From positions 72,433,046-72,497,045 of the forward strand of contig NC_065884.2 in the NCBI RefSeq assembly GCF_932274485.2: DNA of 64,000 nucleotides, in the 5' to 3' direction. Both the position numbers and the translations under genes were made by a program. Shown here piece after piece: positions 32,491 to 43,517 of the stretch (its first letter is position 1; the number at the start of each line of letters is the position of its first letter). This DNA is from Patella vulgata (Eukaryota > Mollusca > Gastropoda > Patellidae). Under the pieces are notes generated by a model. The model saw only the letters and a list, made by a program, of their open reading frames with translations. It was not told the origin of the DNA and searched no databases.

Positions 32491-33095
32491 GAGGCCGGTT
32501 AGATCCATTTGATAAGACCAACTTCAAGTTTGGTCAAAGGCTACGAGATGTAAACAGGGCTAATGCTATTCCCTACCCTAACCCTAACTTACAATTTCGC
32601 CAACAATCACGTGTCCTAACCTTATGTACATATTAGGGCCTTGACGAAAATTGAGCCGGCCTTAACGAATAGATTTAGTCGTGGAGGACGGAAGACCTGG
32701 AACGGGAATGGCGTTTAGTGGTACAGGTGGGTACAAAGACCCACCTGTAATGCTGCTGACATTCAAATAAAAGTTTTCTTGACATTGGAAGTAGACAGAG
32801 AATCAGTTTTGCAGGCCAAGTAGGTCTGATGGCCAACTGCATGGCGGATGTCCATTTTCTTTAGCCAGGTCGGTACACAATCTGTTTCACAGAGATCTTC
32901 TAATATCCCTGTAACAGATGACTGTTTCGACACGTGACGTCACATCACGCGGCGTCAACCATTGGGTCAATAGCGCGTGCATTGTTTACATAAGACGTTA
33001 CCGATTCGGGCTAAATCTAAATGGTGAATTTTACTTATTTTAATACCCATTTACACTAAAATAGGAAATAATTTTTACCTACAAACAATTCAAAC
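32491..33095. other. Intergenic, partial hairpin-repeat core only
   Basis: Contains a core related to the hairpin at 30376-30519 (caacaatcacgtgtcctaac near 32600). Nothing else is recognised. Confidence 0.45.
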
Positions 33096-33098
33096 GTC

Positions 33099-33108
33099 TT
33101 TATTTATT
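33099..33108 (-). terminator. Possible poly(A) signal of the Ras-like gene (AATAAATAAA)
   Basis: On the minus strand this overlapping pair of AATAAA hexamers lies about 545 bases past the stop codon. Position and strand fit, but nothing else supports it. Confidence 0.25.
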
Positions 33109-33651
33109 TTTCTAATAAATGAAAAAAAAATGTTTTAGAATTTAATTTGTCGGAGGAAAAAAGTTAATATTTGTGACTCATTAAGTCGCATTGATGTCAT
33201 CCTTATCAGTGATTGTAGCGGCCTAGCGAGTATTCACTGCTGATCAGTGTGGTCGGTACATACAAGAAGAACGTTAAACCACATTTCATCACTAATCGAT
33301 GATGACTGGCATCCACGTATACAACTTAGTTGCCACCTGTTGTTAACCAGGCCTATGGTTTGCGAAAATTACAAGCGGCTGTTGCAGTTTTAACAATAAA
33401 ATTCACAGATCTGTATTTATCAATACATCATCGCGATATAAATTAAACGAACCACAGGGGTCAAAGGTCAGTTTTAATAAAACATAATTTATCGGAATTC
33501 ACAGAGACATATATCACCAACATAGCAATTAAAAACATAGGGGCATATTTCTCCAATAAAAACACAGGGACCTTTTCCAATGTATACTAAATACACAAAA
33601 TAAATAAATAAAAGTTGATTTTATAATAAATACCAATGTCGTTTAATAGAA

Positions 33652-33923
33652 TCAGCTCGTTGGTGCTGATTTTAAAGATTTTCGTTTCCCCTTGAAACTA
33701 AGTCTATGAATAAAACCGCGAACTTTCGTAAAAGTCTGTTCCTGAAATTTTGTTCTCGTTCGCACGCACCGAACTTGGCGTATGACGTCATGAAATATAT
33801 TTGTAATATGGTGACTATCAAAATAACGGGAAGTTTCGTAGAAAGCAGATCCCAGATCAAAAGCAAGGTCTCTACCACATGACACTGTAACTTGACGTCC
33901 GCTCATTCCATCTGCCTTATTGC
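33652..33923 (-). CDS. Ras-like GTPase, last exon (G4, G5, basic tail)
   Basis: Read on the minus strand: acceptor acttaatttcag, then the second and third bases of a split Gly codon, NKADGMSGRQV, AFYETSR, IFHDVIRQVR and a Lys/Arg-rich end before TGA. The match of NKxD, RQV, LA...FYE and the final helix to Ras proteins is clear. Confidence 0.78.
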
Positions 33924-36900
33924 CTGAAATTAAGTAAATCGAAAGTAGGATTTAAATTAAAATAATGGATGTGACTACAAAAATCAGTGTATCAAAAGAT
34001 CCATATACAACAGAGACATTAACCTAAACTGGTAACAACTTGCGGTTAGGGTAGAGGTTATTGAATTAATGTAATGGGCAAAGCAACGGTGGCTCAGTGA
34101 GTGGGTTGGTTTGGTTTGCTAACCTGGAGGTACACAGTTCGACCCATGCATTGGTCAACAAAATTCATAGGAATTTTCCGGCGTGGTAAGGGATAACGTA
34201 TAGCTGTTCGGATGGGACAAAAAAATCGAGGTCCCGTGTACACATTGGCGTGCAAGTAAAAGAACCCTTGGCAGTTGGAATTCGATATAAGAGTAGGCCG
34301 CAGCGCCGCTGCCTGGGCAAAATTTCCCTCATAGAAAACTGTATGGCGTATGGCCGGAATGAAATGAAATGGGGTTTAACGTCCTACTGTTCTGCTCCTA
34401 TACTGGGCTAATGAAGACGGGCATACGCCATACAGCGTGCTATGAGGGAAATTTTGCCCGGACAGCGGCACTATCGCTTACTCTTATATCGAATTCCAAC
34501 TGCCAAGAGATCTTTTACGTGCATTCCAATGTATACACGGGACCTCGGGTCTTCGTATCTTCCGAAGGACTAGACAGCTGTCCTTGCCAGGCCCTCCGTT
34601 CTGCACCACTGACAAGGAGAAACCACGTCGTAAAATCCCGATGAACTTTCTCGGCCAATGCAGGGATCGAACACGTGACCTCCAGACTAGCGAGCCAGCG
34701 TCTTACCCGTCTTCATTAGCCCAGTAATAGCATTTAAAGTCCAGGGAAATAAGGTGACTAGTAAGAATATATCCACTACGTGTACATGCAGCACAGGTTG
34801 GTCATTGAGTCAACTGGCTTAGTTTCGATTCACAGATTGTACGTAACAACCTTGTGGGTTTTCTCTATTGGTCCTTCGGTTTCGTTCCACTGGTAAAGAT
34901 CCCTACGGACAAGCGAATTATACCATGCGTTCCTCCAGAAATCACCTAGTTTGAGTCTAGTGGACGTTACCCCCCTCCCTCTCTCCCCCCCCCCCTTGTT
35001 TTGTGGGAATAAGAATATATTGTATTACACGTGATAGGAAAATTTACGATTGTATTATTCAGCTTGTTTTACCAATCTCTTTACCTATTTACTCCATATT
35101 TGACCAATTAGATAATTGAAGGTCCAAAACCCAAAGCTACAAAACTATCATACTTGTGGGAATTCGCTAGACAGCAGCTTGATTCCAGAAGGGAAAAGAT
35201 GTAGCAATCTTCATCAGCAGACTCTCCCAGCGAGTCTGGCTGGATGAATTTTTAGAGAATGGCTTTATTGTATTATGCATTGTATCATAGGTAAGCAGCT
35301 GTGATATATAAAATGTAAAAACTAACTGTTGCATTGTTATTCCTGGAAAGACAAACGTCTTAAGAAAACAGTAAGAAGTAAATACACAACGTGAAGGGGA
35401 AGAAAGACGACAGGTGAAAATACTAGATGATCACAAGGCTACTAAAATATGTAGAAAGAAAAGATGCATGGGTCGTACGTAGGATGTGGCGACCGGATTT
35501 GGATCACCCGCTCTCCACGTCTGACAGAAGGCCCATGGTGCTACATTGGTTGGGGGGGGGGGGGGGGGTAATGTCACAGGCAAACTTGCCAGAAGAGTCA
35601 ATCGTGATCTAGAGACTAGTCCAGCGAAGAACAGAAACGAGAGAACGAAAAAGAAAAGTTAAATTCACACCCGCGTTCCCTGTGGTTAAGGGAGCCGCGA
35701 TGACTCTGTGAGTGTAACGTTGATTCGCTGACCTGGAAATCCCGTGTTCGATACCCAGAGAGTTTACTGGAATTCTCCCGTTTAATTCGTAGCGGAGGGT
35801 GAAAATCCTGACAGAATGGCTATTTGTTCGGATGGGACGTAAACCCGAGGCCCTGCGTACACGTTGGTGTGCATGCAAAATAACCCCTGAGGGATAACCC
35901 GTGGCGCCGTTGTCTTGGGAAAAATCCCCTCATAACACACTGTATGGTATAATATCTTTGTCCCCATTATCCAAGCGGTGCAGAAAAATAGGTCGTTAAA
36001 CCCCATTTCATTTCGTCCTACTGTGCTGCTCCTAACCTGGGCTAATGAAGACGGTCATACGCCATACAGTGTGCTATGAGGGAAATTTTGCCCGGACAGC
36101 GGCACTACGGCCTACTCTTATATTGAATTCCAACACGGGACCTCGGTTTTTCGTCCCATCCGAACGACTAGACAACTTTCCATGTCAGCCCCTCCGTCCT
36201 GCATCACTGACAAGGGAGAACCACGCCGGAAAATCTGGATGAACTTTCTCGGCCAATGCAGGGATCGAACACCCGACCTCCAGGCTAGCGAGCTAGATTT
36301 CATTTCGTATCTGATTATAATGAGACTGTGTATAAACTTACCAACTAATACTAGCGGGGTTTCTATATTCCCTCGTAATTTCTGTAACATACTGTTCACC
36401 TTGATTGTGGACTGGAAACTTCCCATATCACATATAGAATATATCAACAAAAACCCATCTGCTCCCTGGGTTAATGACTTCACAATCTGTTCATCATCAT
36501 CGCCCTTTAGAAAAAAGAAATTTTGAACTATAAAACACGAAACGAAATAGGATCTGTGCCTTAATCAGATTGGTGATGTCATGGATTCATATAGCAGCAA
36601 GCGGATATATACAAGTATATGTAGACGCTGAATACCACGGAGACGCACACAGGGCACACAGCAACTTCTCGGATCTTTTAGAAAAAAGAACGACTGTTTT
36701 ATTGTGTGACTTGGCAATCGGGATCGTCGTAACGCATAGACACTGTCGATAATTAGCCCAGACATTAATTATTGTGTTTGAATTACCGATATAACAAGTA
36801 TGTCTTAAATTTGATTAGCCATTTACATATTTATTCACGTGATATACCTGTTGTGATATACCTGGGGATACGTTGATAAACGATGCCGGGTCATAATTAA

Positions 36901-37658
36901 ATGCATCTTCTTGTCGTCAGTTGCCTGTTTGCTATGGGTGTTGGGGGCGGATGGTCGAATGGTTAGCGCGTGCGCGTTGTATCATAAGGTCTGTCATTGA
37001 GTCATCTGGCTTGGTTTCGATTCTCCGGTTGTACGTAGCAATGAGTAGGGTCGCCTGTCCAACCTCGTGTGTTTTCTCCGGGTTCTCCGGTTTCCTCCCA
37101 CTGCTAAAGACCCCTACACGCAAGCGAATTATTAGCATTACGCTGCGATATACAAATATATGTAGACATCGAAAACCAACGAGACGCACACAAGGCACAC
37201 AGCAACTTCTCGGCCCCTTCAGTCGATGCCTTTCCCGCCTGGAATTGAGCGTGTTATATGGTTTGAAATAACACAATACATTAGCACTGAAACAACTTGC
37301 ATTAATTTTTGTCTTCTTTTGTGGAGCAAATAAACATATCACTCCCTGTAAAGGCTTACTGAGTGTTGGGTCCAGCTGTGTAAGCTGGATTCGGGTAAAA
37401 GGGTTCAAATATTAACTTTCTGATATATATTTAGATAGACTGTTTATTCATCAACTAGGATATACTGATGAATAATATTATGTTAGAACAAAACAGATGA
37501 GGGTGCGGAAGGATACATTGGAAAAAGGGTTCGTAGCATCCGGGACATTTATAGTGAGAGAAGTAAACTAACCTGGGCAGACATGCGCAGTTCGAACAAT
37601 CTAATACAACATGTATCGCCATCCACTGCCTCCCACGTGTTAAACTCAGCTCGTCTTC
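33652..37658 (-). CDS. Ras-like small GTPase (RERG/RASL11/RASL12 type), 3' part, three exons
   Basis: Three minus-strand exons (37658-37573, 36504-36342, 33923-33652) join in matching phases: phase 0, then Gly split 1+2. The joined protein runs AVDGDTCCIRLF (as in Ras DGETC), GADGFLLIYSICDMGSF (Ras-family GF.LVY.I.D..SF), PLVLVGNKADG (the G4 guanine-specificity motif NKxD), RQVTVSCGRDLAFDLGSAFY, ETSR (G5 position) and IFHDVIRQVR. The tail is polybasic (KGKRKS) and has no CAAX prenylation box, as in RERG and RASL11. The G3 motif DxxG is not recognisable: ELRMSAQG lies at its place. The first exon(s) with the P-loop were not found; they lie upstream, at higher coordinates or outside the window. 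Ras-like proteins of this subgroup act in signalling and growth control. Confidence 0.72.
34085..34352 (+). mobile_element. S1 SINE, 3'-truncated
   Basis: Head ggtggctcagtgagtgg. It is cut near tatggcgtatgg, where an opposite-strand copy begins. Confidence 0.83.
34356..34720 (-). mobile_element. S1 SINE, full length
   Basis: Tail gaatgaaatgaaatggggtt, head complement agcgagccagcgtcttaccc. Tail-to-tail with the copy at 34085-34352. Confidence 0.88.
34770..35003 (+). mobile_element. S2 SINE, diverged
   Basis: Has gtcattgagtcaactggctt, gatccctacggacaagcgaa and a short pyrimidine tail. Confidence 0.75.
35004..35685. other. Intron or intergenic stretch, nothing recognised
   Basis: Only a G-homopolymer run (about 35551-35568) stands out. 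Confidence 0.5.
35688..36013 (+). mobile_element. S1 SINE, diverged
   Basis: Head ccgcgatgactctgtgagtg, tail aaccccatttcatttcg. It lies in the intron of the Ras-like gene. Confidence 0.8.
36014..36300 (-). mobile_element. S1 SINE, nearly full length
   Basis: Tail side tcctactgtgctgctccta, head side gacctccaggctagcgagct. It joins the previous copy directly and ends 41 bases from the middle Ras-like exon. Confidence 0.85.
36342..36504 (-). CDS. Ras-like GTPase, middle exon (switch II to G4)
   Basis: Acceptor tttttctaaag, donor gtaagt. It encodes 54 codons plus one base: GDDDEQIVKSLTQGADGF, LLIYSICDMGSFQS and ETPLVLV(G). The final single base completes Gly with the first two bases of the next exon, giving VLVGNKAD exactly as in Ras-family proteins. 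This phase agreement over a 2.4-kb intron is the strongest evidence for the gene. Confidence 0.78.
36510..36570. mobile_element. M1 MITE terminal fragment
   Basis: Only one end remains (cacgaaacgaaataggatct, then ttaatcagattg). Confidence 0.65.
36582..36682. repeat. ~95-bp repeat, copy 1
   Basis: Recurs at 37139-37230 with gagacgcacac, ggcacacagcaacttctcgg shared. Confidence 0.75.
36943..37133 (+). mobile_element. S2 SINE, 5' part
   Basis: Head ggatggtcgaatggttagcg through gcaagcgaattatt. The 3' end is missing and is followed by copy 2 of the 95-bp repeat (37139-37230). Confidence 0.87.
37573..37658 (-). CDS. Ras-like GTPase, upstream exon (effector-side strands)
   Basis: Acceptor gttttatcag, donor gttagt. 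The frame that ends in phase 0, as the next exon needs, is open for 28 codons: RRAEFNTWEAVDGDTCCIRL and FELRMSAQ. VDGDTC resembles Ras IDGETC at the right distance from the next exon. The DTAG motif expected at the exon end is not present. It lies just outside a three-unit satellite. Less certain than the other two exons. Confidence 0.55.
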
Positions 37659-37683
37659 CTGATAAAACAAATATTGATCGTTA

Positions 37684-38995
37684 ATATAGAGCGAAGCGCG
37701 GTGCTTGAGCAAAGCTCTTTACCGGTAACACAGGAGCATAATTGAAAATGTCACCCACAGACTGTTGATTAAAAAAAAATTCAGCCGGAACCGGATACAC
37801 TGGGTAAAACAGGCAATGCGCATGTCAACTTACCAAATCTCGGCCAAACGAGATCACGTAACTAACAAAAATAATTCTTCACACCAAATCTCGCTTCGGC
37901 GAGATTACGCGCCTCATAGAACTATTTCTATGACGCGTCTAATCACTGACGTCACATATTTTTTACGTCAATGAAAATAATTCTCACACGTTTTTGTTCT
38001 TTTTTAAAAAACAAAATTAATGTTAAAATTTAGATCTAAATCAAAATCAATTTTGAAAAAACTAAATTATTTAACATTTTTTGTATCAATTGAGAAAATT
38101 AATTATATAGAGCGAAGCTCTAAAGCATCGCGCAAAGCGCGGTGCTTGAGCAAAGCTCTTTTCCGGTAACACAGGAGCGTAATTGAAAATGTTACCCACA
38201 GACTGTTGATTAAAAAAAAATTCAGACAGGAACCGGATACACTGGGAAAACAGGCAATGCGCATGTCTGTCAATGCGCATGTCAGCGCATGTCAACTTAC
38301 CAAATCTCGCCCAAGCGAGATTTTGGGTCTCTAAGAAATATTTCTATGACGCGTCGAATAAATAACTTCAGATAATTTTGACGTCAATGAAAATCCTCAC
38401 ACCTTTTTGTTCTTTTTTCAATTGGGGAAACTTTATTATGAAGGTTTTATTTGACAACAATCACATCAGCTTCGCTCTACTCAGGCAAGGCCTGTTACAT
38501 ATTAAGGGTTGTATATTTGACAATAATCAGCTTCGCTCTACTCAGGCAATGTCTGTTACATATTATAGAGCGAAGCGCGGTGCTTGAGCAAAGCTCTTTT
38601 CCGGTAACACAGGAGCGTAACTGAAATTGTCACCCACAGACTGTTGATTAAAAATAAATTCAGACCGGAACCGGATACACTGGGCAAAACAGGCAATGCG
38701 CTTGTCAACTTACCAAATCTCGCCCAAGCGAGATTACGCGCCTCATAGAACTATTTCTATGACGCGTCTAATCAATGACGTCACATATTTTTGACGTCAA
38801 TGAAAATAATTCTCACACTTTTTTGTTCTTTTTTAAAAAACAAAATTAATGTATACAATTTAGATCTAAATGAAAATCAATTTGGAAAAACTAAATTATT
38901 TAACATTTTTTGTATCACTTGAGAAAATTAATTTTGAAGGTTTTATATTTGACAATAACCAGCTTCGCTCTACTCAGGCAATGCCTGTTACATAT
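37684..38995. repeat. Three-unit satellite (~420-460 bp per unit)
   Basis: Units start at about 37684, 38105 and 38564 with tatagagcgaagc...gcggtgcttgagcaaagc. Each has a hairpin-prone aatctcgcccaagcgagatt and one to two tgacgtca-like sites. Unit ends carry the inverse agcttcgctctactcaggca. Confidence 0.85.
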
Positions 38996-39783
38996 TAGAG
39001 ACTTTTGGCAAGCGTAAATTCCTGGTCCGTATCGTGTATCCGTATGGCTTTTGCGTGGGACGTCATCAATGTGTGTGTATTTCTCATACGTGATACGTCA
39101 CACGCATACGGCAGCACGTATCGAATAGCTTTCATACGGAAAAGGTCCGTATAACATTGTCGTGTCTTTTTACCGTCCTTTTTGCTACTTTAAGACCTTG
39201 AAATGTGGTATCATAGCGTTTTTATGAATCATTGTGTATTCTAGAACACGAAGGTATATATTTGATGTGATTTTAAACATGATAAAGACTGAAATCATTG
39301 TTCTGAAATCATTATTTTTGATGGGGTTTTCTCAGAATTTTCGCTCGGTCTGCATGCTGGTTGATCTACGTGCTAAATCTAGGCAGATGGAACCTTGCAA
39401 ATATGTAAATGATTTTATTCTATTGTAGAAGTGTATAAACTTTCTGAAATGATAGTGAAACCAAATATTGCTGTCTAGTCGAAGTCGATGATTTTTAATA
39501 AGATTTGACATTATTTTTGTTTCTTTTTAATAGCTCAGCGACTGTCGAACGACTTCTCTCCGTCCTGGGAATTGTAGGCTATAATAGGCACTTGACTAAT
39601 ACTGATGGTGATCTTGGAAGATATCTGCCATCATGTGTAATAGAACTAAGCTCATCTCATCAACGCATACGTACGCGACGCGAAAATCTGCCCAAACTCT
39701 AAAACAACATTGACGCAACGCATCACGTATACGATCTGGATACGTGATACCGATGGGAAAATTCTGATTGCCAAAAGTCTCTA
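38996..39783 (+). mobile_element. hAT-type DNA transposon remnant, internally deleted
   Basis: Perfect 16-bp inverted ends TAGAGACTTTTGGCAA start with TAGAG, typical of hAT elements. Inside, an acceptor-like ttttaatag is followed by a frame with SSATVERLLSVLGIVGYNR, like the hAT C-terminal dimerisation segment (SSA..ER.FS..G). The rest of the transposase is missing. No clear 8-bp target duplication is left (5 of 8 match). Confidence 0.68.
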
Positions 39784-39864
39784 TTATCTAACGCATGCGT
39801 AGCAAGGGCAGAACCAATAACAGTATATAGAATTTGCGGTGTGCTCAAGTTTGCTGTATTCTGC

Positions 39865-40065
39865 CAGATTCCCACTATCACGTTTCGCTCTACGATTGAA
39901 GTCGTTGTTTTTAATCATTGAGTAATCGTGCTGATTCTATCAGGTGAGTCGTAGCAATCGTATCGAAACGTATCTGAACGTATCTGCACGTACCAGATCG
40001 TAGACTCAATAGGGACAATCCTATTATAACATATCGCACGACATTGGAACCTAGCATTAACCAAT
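39865..40065 (+). mobile_element. M3 MITE
   Basis: Starts gattcccactatcacg and ends attggaacctagca, with cgtatcgaaacgtatctgaa inside. Confidence 0.75.
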
Positions 40066-40205
40066 TGTGTGTGAAATAGCTTTATTTAACATCCACTTCC
40101 ACCGAAGTGACATCAATTGAAGTACCTGTACGTATTATACATAGTGAAATAGATTACTATAACAATCTGAATACAAAAAAAGCGACCGATTATACCTCGA
40201 GCTCA

Positions 40206-40829
40206 CAATTAAAGTCCGCTTCAAATGACATTTATCATACTAAGGACCAACAGATCTTAGAGAAGTTAGATTTTGGTCTGCATCATCTTAGGTTATGTCC
40301 CGTGCCTTTTACACAAAATATAAATTGTACAAAGTTTGTGAAGCCTTCAGAGCTCAGAATTTTTCCGATTTAAAGTTACAATTTCATAGTTTCTAAGAAA
40401 GCCAAAACATAATTATTTTTATGTCTTTTGCTCAATAGGTTGTCAACTCACTATTATACGATCTTTCTCACACTTAAAAATCTTCACACCGGAAATAATA
40501 ACACAATTTCCTCCGAATTTCCTCCCTTGTTTTCTATTCCCCACCATGGAATAGCTATCTTCAAACTTTTGAATTTGAAGTTGAAAATCATATTTTTGCC
40601 AATTTCTCAACTGGCAATAGTGAATTATAGGAATAGCTATCTTCAAACTTTTGAATTTGAAGTTGAAAATCATATTTTTGCCAATTTCTCAAATGGCAAT
40701 ACTGAATTATAGGATTAATAGGATTATTCTTTAACAAGGTAGGACTGTTTATAGATATCATCTATTTTAGGGCTTTATTTTAATACATTTTAAAAATATA
40801 ACTTAAAAATATGAAATTGTATCTTTAAA
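40206..40829 (+). mobile_element. M4 repeat
   Basis: Matches the complement of 50845-51391 closely over almost its whole length. Ends carry ttaaag/ctttaa, and an internal ~85-bp piece (ctatcttcaaacttttgaat) is duplicated in tandem. Confidence 0.8.
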
Positions 40830-41165
40830 TGAAACTTAAAACATATGTTAAGGCTCAATAAACAATCGTGGGTTTTTGAATGCCTAATGGTTTACGAAAA
40901 ATACAAGTGTGCAACAGTTTTAGTTGTTCAGACAAAATGTCATCCAATTGTCCCTGTAAAAGAAGTGCCTGTGTCATCTTGATCCTCAAGCAGGAAAATC
41001 CAACGTGTCCACAACTAAATGCAGTGGTTTCACAACTGCGGAACTTTGACTATGATAAACTAATGACCTGGCATGATTCGCAAAGGGAACAACGATTATA
41101 TTCACTATATTAACGCTATTACAGTCATACGCTACTCATATGTTTAATGAGGTAACTATATAAAA
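40830..41165. other. Intergenic, unrecognised 77-codon frame
   Basis: A frame at 40880-41113 (+) contains CPCKRSACVILILKQ but resembles no family I know and has no visible splice or start context. Confidence 0.3.
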
Positions 41166-41505
41166 GAAATGAAATGAAATGGGGTTTAAAGTCCTACTGT
41201 TCTGCTCCGAACTGGGCTAATGAAGACGGGCATACGCCATACAGTGTGCTATTTTGGAAATTTGATCGGACAGCGGCTCTATATGGCCTACTCTTATATC
41301 GAATTCCAACTGTCAGTGTGTACATGGGCTTCGGTTTTAGTCTCATCCGAATGACTAGACAGATGTACTTGTCAGGCCCTCCGTCCTGCATCACTGACAA
41401 GGGGGAACCACGCCGGAAAATCTGGATGAACTTTTTCGGCCAATACAGGGATCGAACATCCGACTCTAGGCTAGCGAGCTAGCTTCTTTCCCACTTAGCC
41501 GGTAA
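41166..41505 (-). mobile_element. S1 SINE, nearly full length
   Basis: Tail gaaatgaaatgaaatggggt, head complement gctagcttctttcccactta. Confidence 0.87.
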
Positions 41506-41919
41506 CTATATACAAGCAATGCTGTATTTTCAAGGGCATTTTGTACATTATTTTTATTAATTTTCATACTCAACTTACACGAATGGCATGGACATAACAC
41601 TAAACGTTCAGTTTACAAACCTTTTGACGTTTTCTGTAAATTCTGTCTTTGATTGTCTTCAACATTCACAAAACACTGACACAAAGCTGAAATTATATAA
41701 AGAAAAAGAAATGAACAAAGTGGATCGATTTACAAACGATTATTATTCAATGTCTGGTAATTCGCTAGTATCATACATTTAGATGCATGTAATTATGTTT
41801 TGCCCTGCTAAGTTCCCAGGCGAGACTATTCCTCGGGAAGTTCCAGCAAGATTTCAAGAGGGGTGGGGGAATAAGGAAATACGTATAATTAATCAGGTAC
41901 GACGACAATCCACACTTGT

Positions 41920-42092
41920 GGGCGTGAACGTACAAGAACCCTTGGGTGTTGGAATTGGAAGAAGAGTAAGCGGCAATGATAGTGTCCGACAAACTGTCCC
42001 ACATGGCACATGGTATGGTGCATGCCCTTCTTCATTAGCCGGTCGGTGTAGACAAGTGGGACGTTAAACCCAATTTCATTTTAATTTTATAG
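41920..42092 (+). mobile_element. S1 SINE, 3' half, diverged
   Basis: Has gtgggacgttaaacccaatt at the end and gcatgcccttcttcattagc inside. Confidence 0.75.
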
Positions 42093-42167
42093 TAGAAGAA
42101 AATTATTATGGAACACGCGTAAAGGAGAATACGAGCAAACATCTTCCGAACTTATTTTTATTTTATA

Positions 42168-42460
42168 TCCGGGGGTTGGATGGCCGAATGGTTAACGCGT
42201 GTGCGTTGTATCATAAGGTCTGTCATTGAGTCAATTGGCGTGGTTTCGATTTCCCGGTTGTATGTGACAAGTAGTAGGGTCGAGTGTCCAACCTCGTCGG
42301 TTTTCTCCGGGTCCACCGGTTTTCTCCCACTGTTAAAGACCCCTACGCACAAGTGAATTATTAATATATATTATTATTATTATGTTAGTCCCGAAATGAC
42401 CTAGTTTATGTAGAGTGGTTGTTAAATCTCTCTCTCTCTCTCTCTCTCCCTCTCTCTCCT
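42168..42460 (+). mobile_element. S2 SINE with TC tail
   Basis: Head ggttggatggccgaatggtt, then an (att)n expansion in the 3' body, and a TC tail that continues to 42555 with an interruption. Confidence 0.88.
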
Positions 42461-42574
42461 ATTGTCACGGTCATGTACAATATATTGTTTACTGTGAAGG
42501 CTAATTCTCTCTCTCTCTCTCCCCTCTCTATCTCTCTCTCTCTCTCTCTCTCTCGTTATAATTGTCCAACATAT

Positions 42575-42690
42575 GTTATTTTATGTTAGTTTATGTTATT
42601 ATTATGTAACATGTAATATGTTATAGTTTAAGTGTATGTTATTATTATGTAACATGTAATATGTTATAGTTTAAGTGTATGCAACTCATG
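42575..42690. repeat. Short tandem duplication
   Basis: The string gttattattatgtaacatgt, then aatatgttatagtttaagtg, occurs twice. Confidence 0.8.
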
Positions 42691-42880
42691 TTATGTTATT
42701 AATGTATACCATACAACATCTGTGTAATATATAATTGTATTTTAAATACCCGACACCTGCCAGGTATATATAATATAACAACCTGCCGGGTATACATGTA
42801 TATAATAGTATAGCGTAGGTGTATGTTGGTTTAAATCCTAATCCTAATGGAGTGATTTACCAGTTACTGTTGTATTAATG

Positions 42881-43270
42881 CTAGGTTCCCACTATCACGA
42901 TTCGCGCTACGATTGAAATCGTGATGATCCTATCAGGTCTTATCATAAATTGTGGTCACTTGTAGCAATCCTGTTGGTCGTATCGAAACGCATCCGAACG
43001 TTTCTGCACGTAGGAGGTCGTAGACTCAATAGGGACAATCCTATGGTAACGCATCGCACGGGCAGTGGAAACCTGGCATTACACGATTCGTGCTACGATT
43101 AAAATCGTGGTTTTAATCGTGGAGTAATCGTGGTGATCCTATCAGGTCTTGTTATATATTGAGATCCATCGTGTTGATTGTATCGAAACGTATCTGAAAT
43201 TATCTGCGTGGAGTGAACTCTATAGATACAATCTTATCGTAAAGCATCGCACGACAGTGACAACCTAGCA
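42881..43270 (+). mobile_element. Two M3 MITE copies in tandem
   Basis: The first (42881-43078) runs from gctaggttcccactatcacg to gtggaaacctggc; the second (43079-43270) ends gtgacaacctagc. Both share gatcctatcaggtctt. Confidence 0.78.
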
Positions 43271-43517
43271 CAACTCTTTATAAACCACTGCAACAAATAA
43301 TATCATTAAACCTATTATCGATATTATCTATTCAAATCTCGTGCTTTCGAAACTTTGTATGTTAATAACCTTGTCAGGCTTGTACCCCTCTCCTCGCGTC
43401 CGCTCAACCCCACCCCACCCGCAAAACTAGGCGCTAGCAATTAATCTTGAAATAACTATATGTCATACGCTATTCCAAAATGTATCTGAATGTTAACCCC
43501 GATATTCCACTTGATTT

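Noticed and set aside
40107-40373. 88-codon frame overlapping the M4 repeat
   Set aside because: Half of it lies within a mobile repeat and it resembles no known family.
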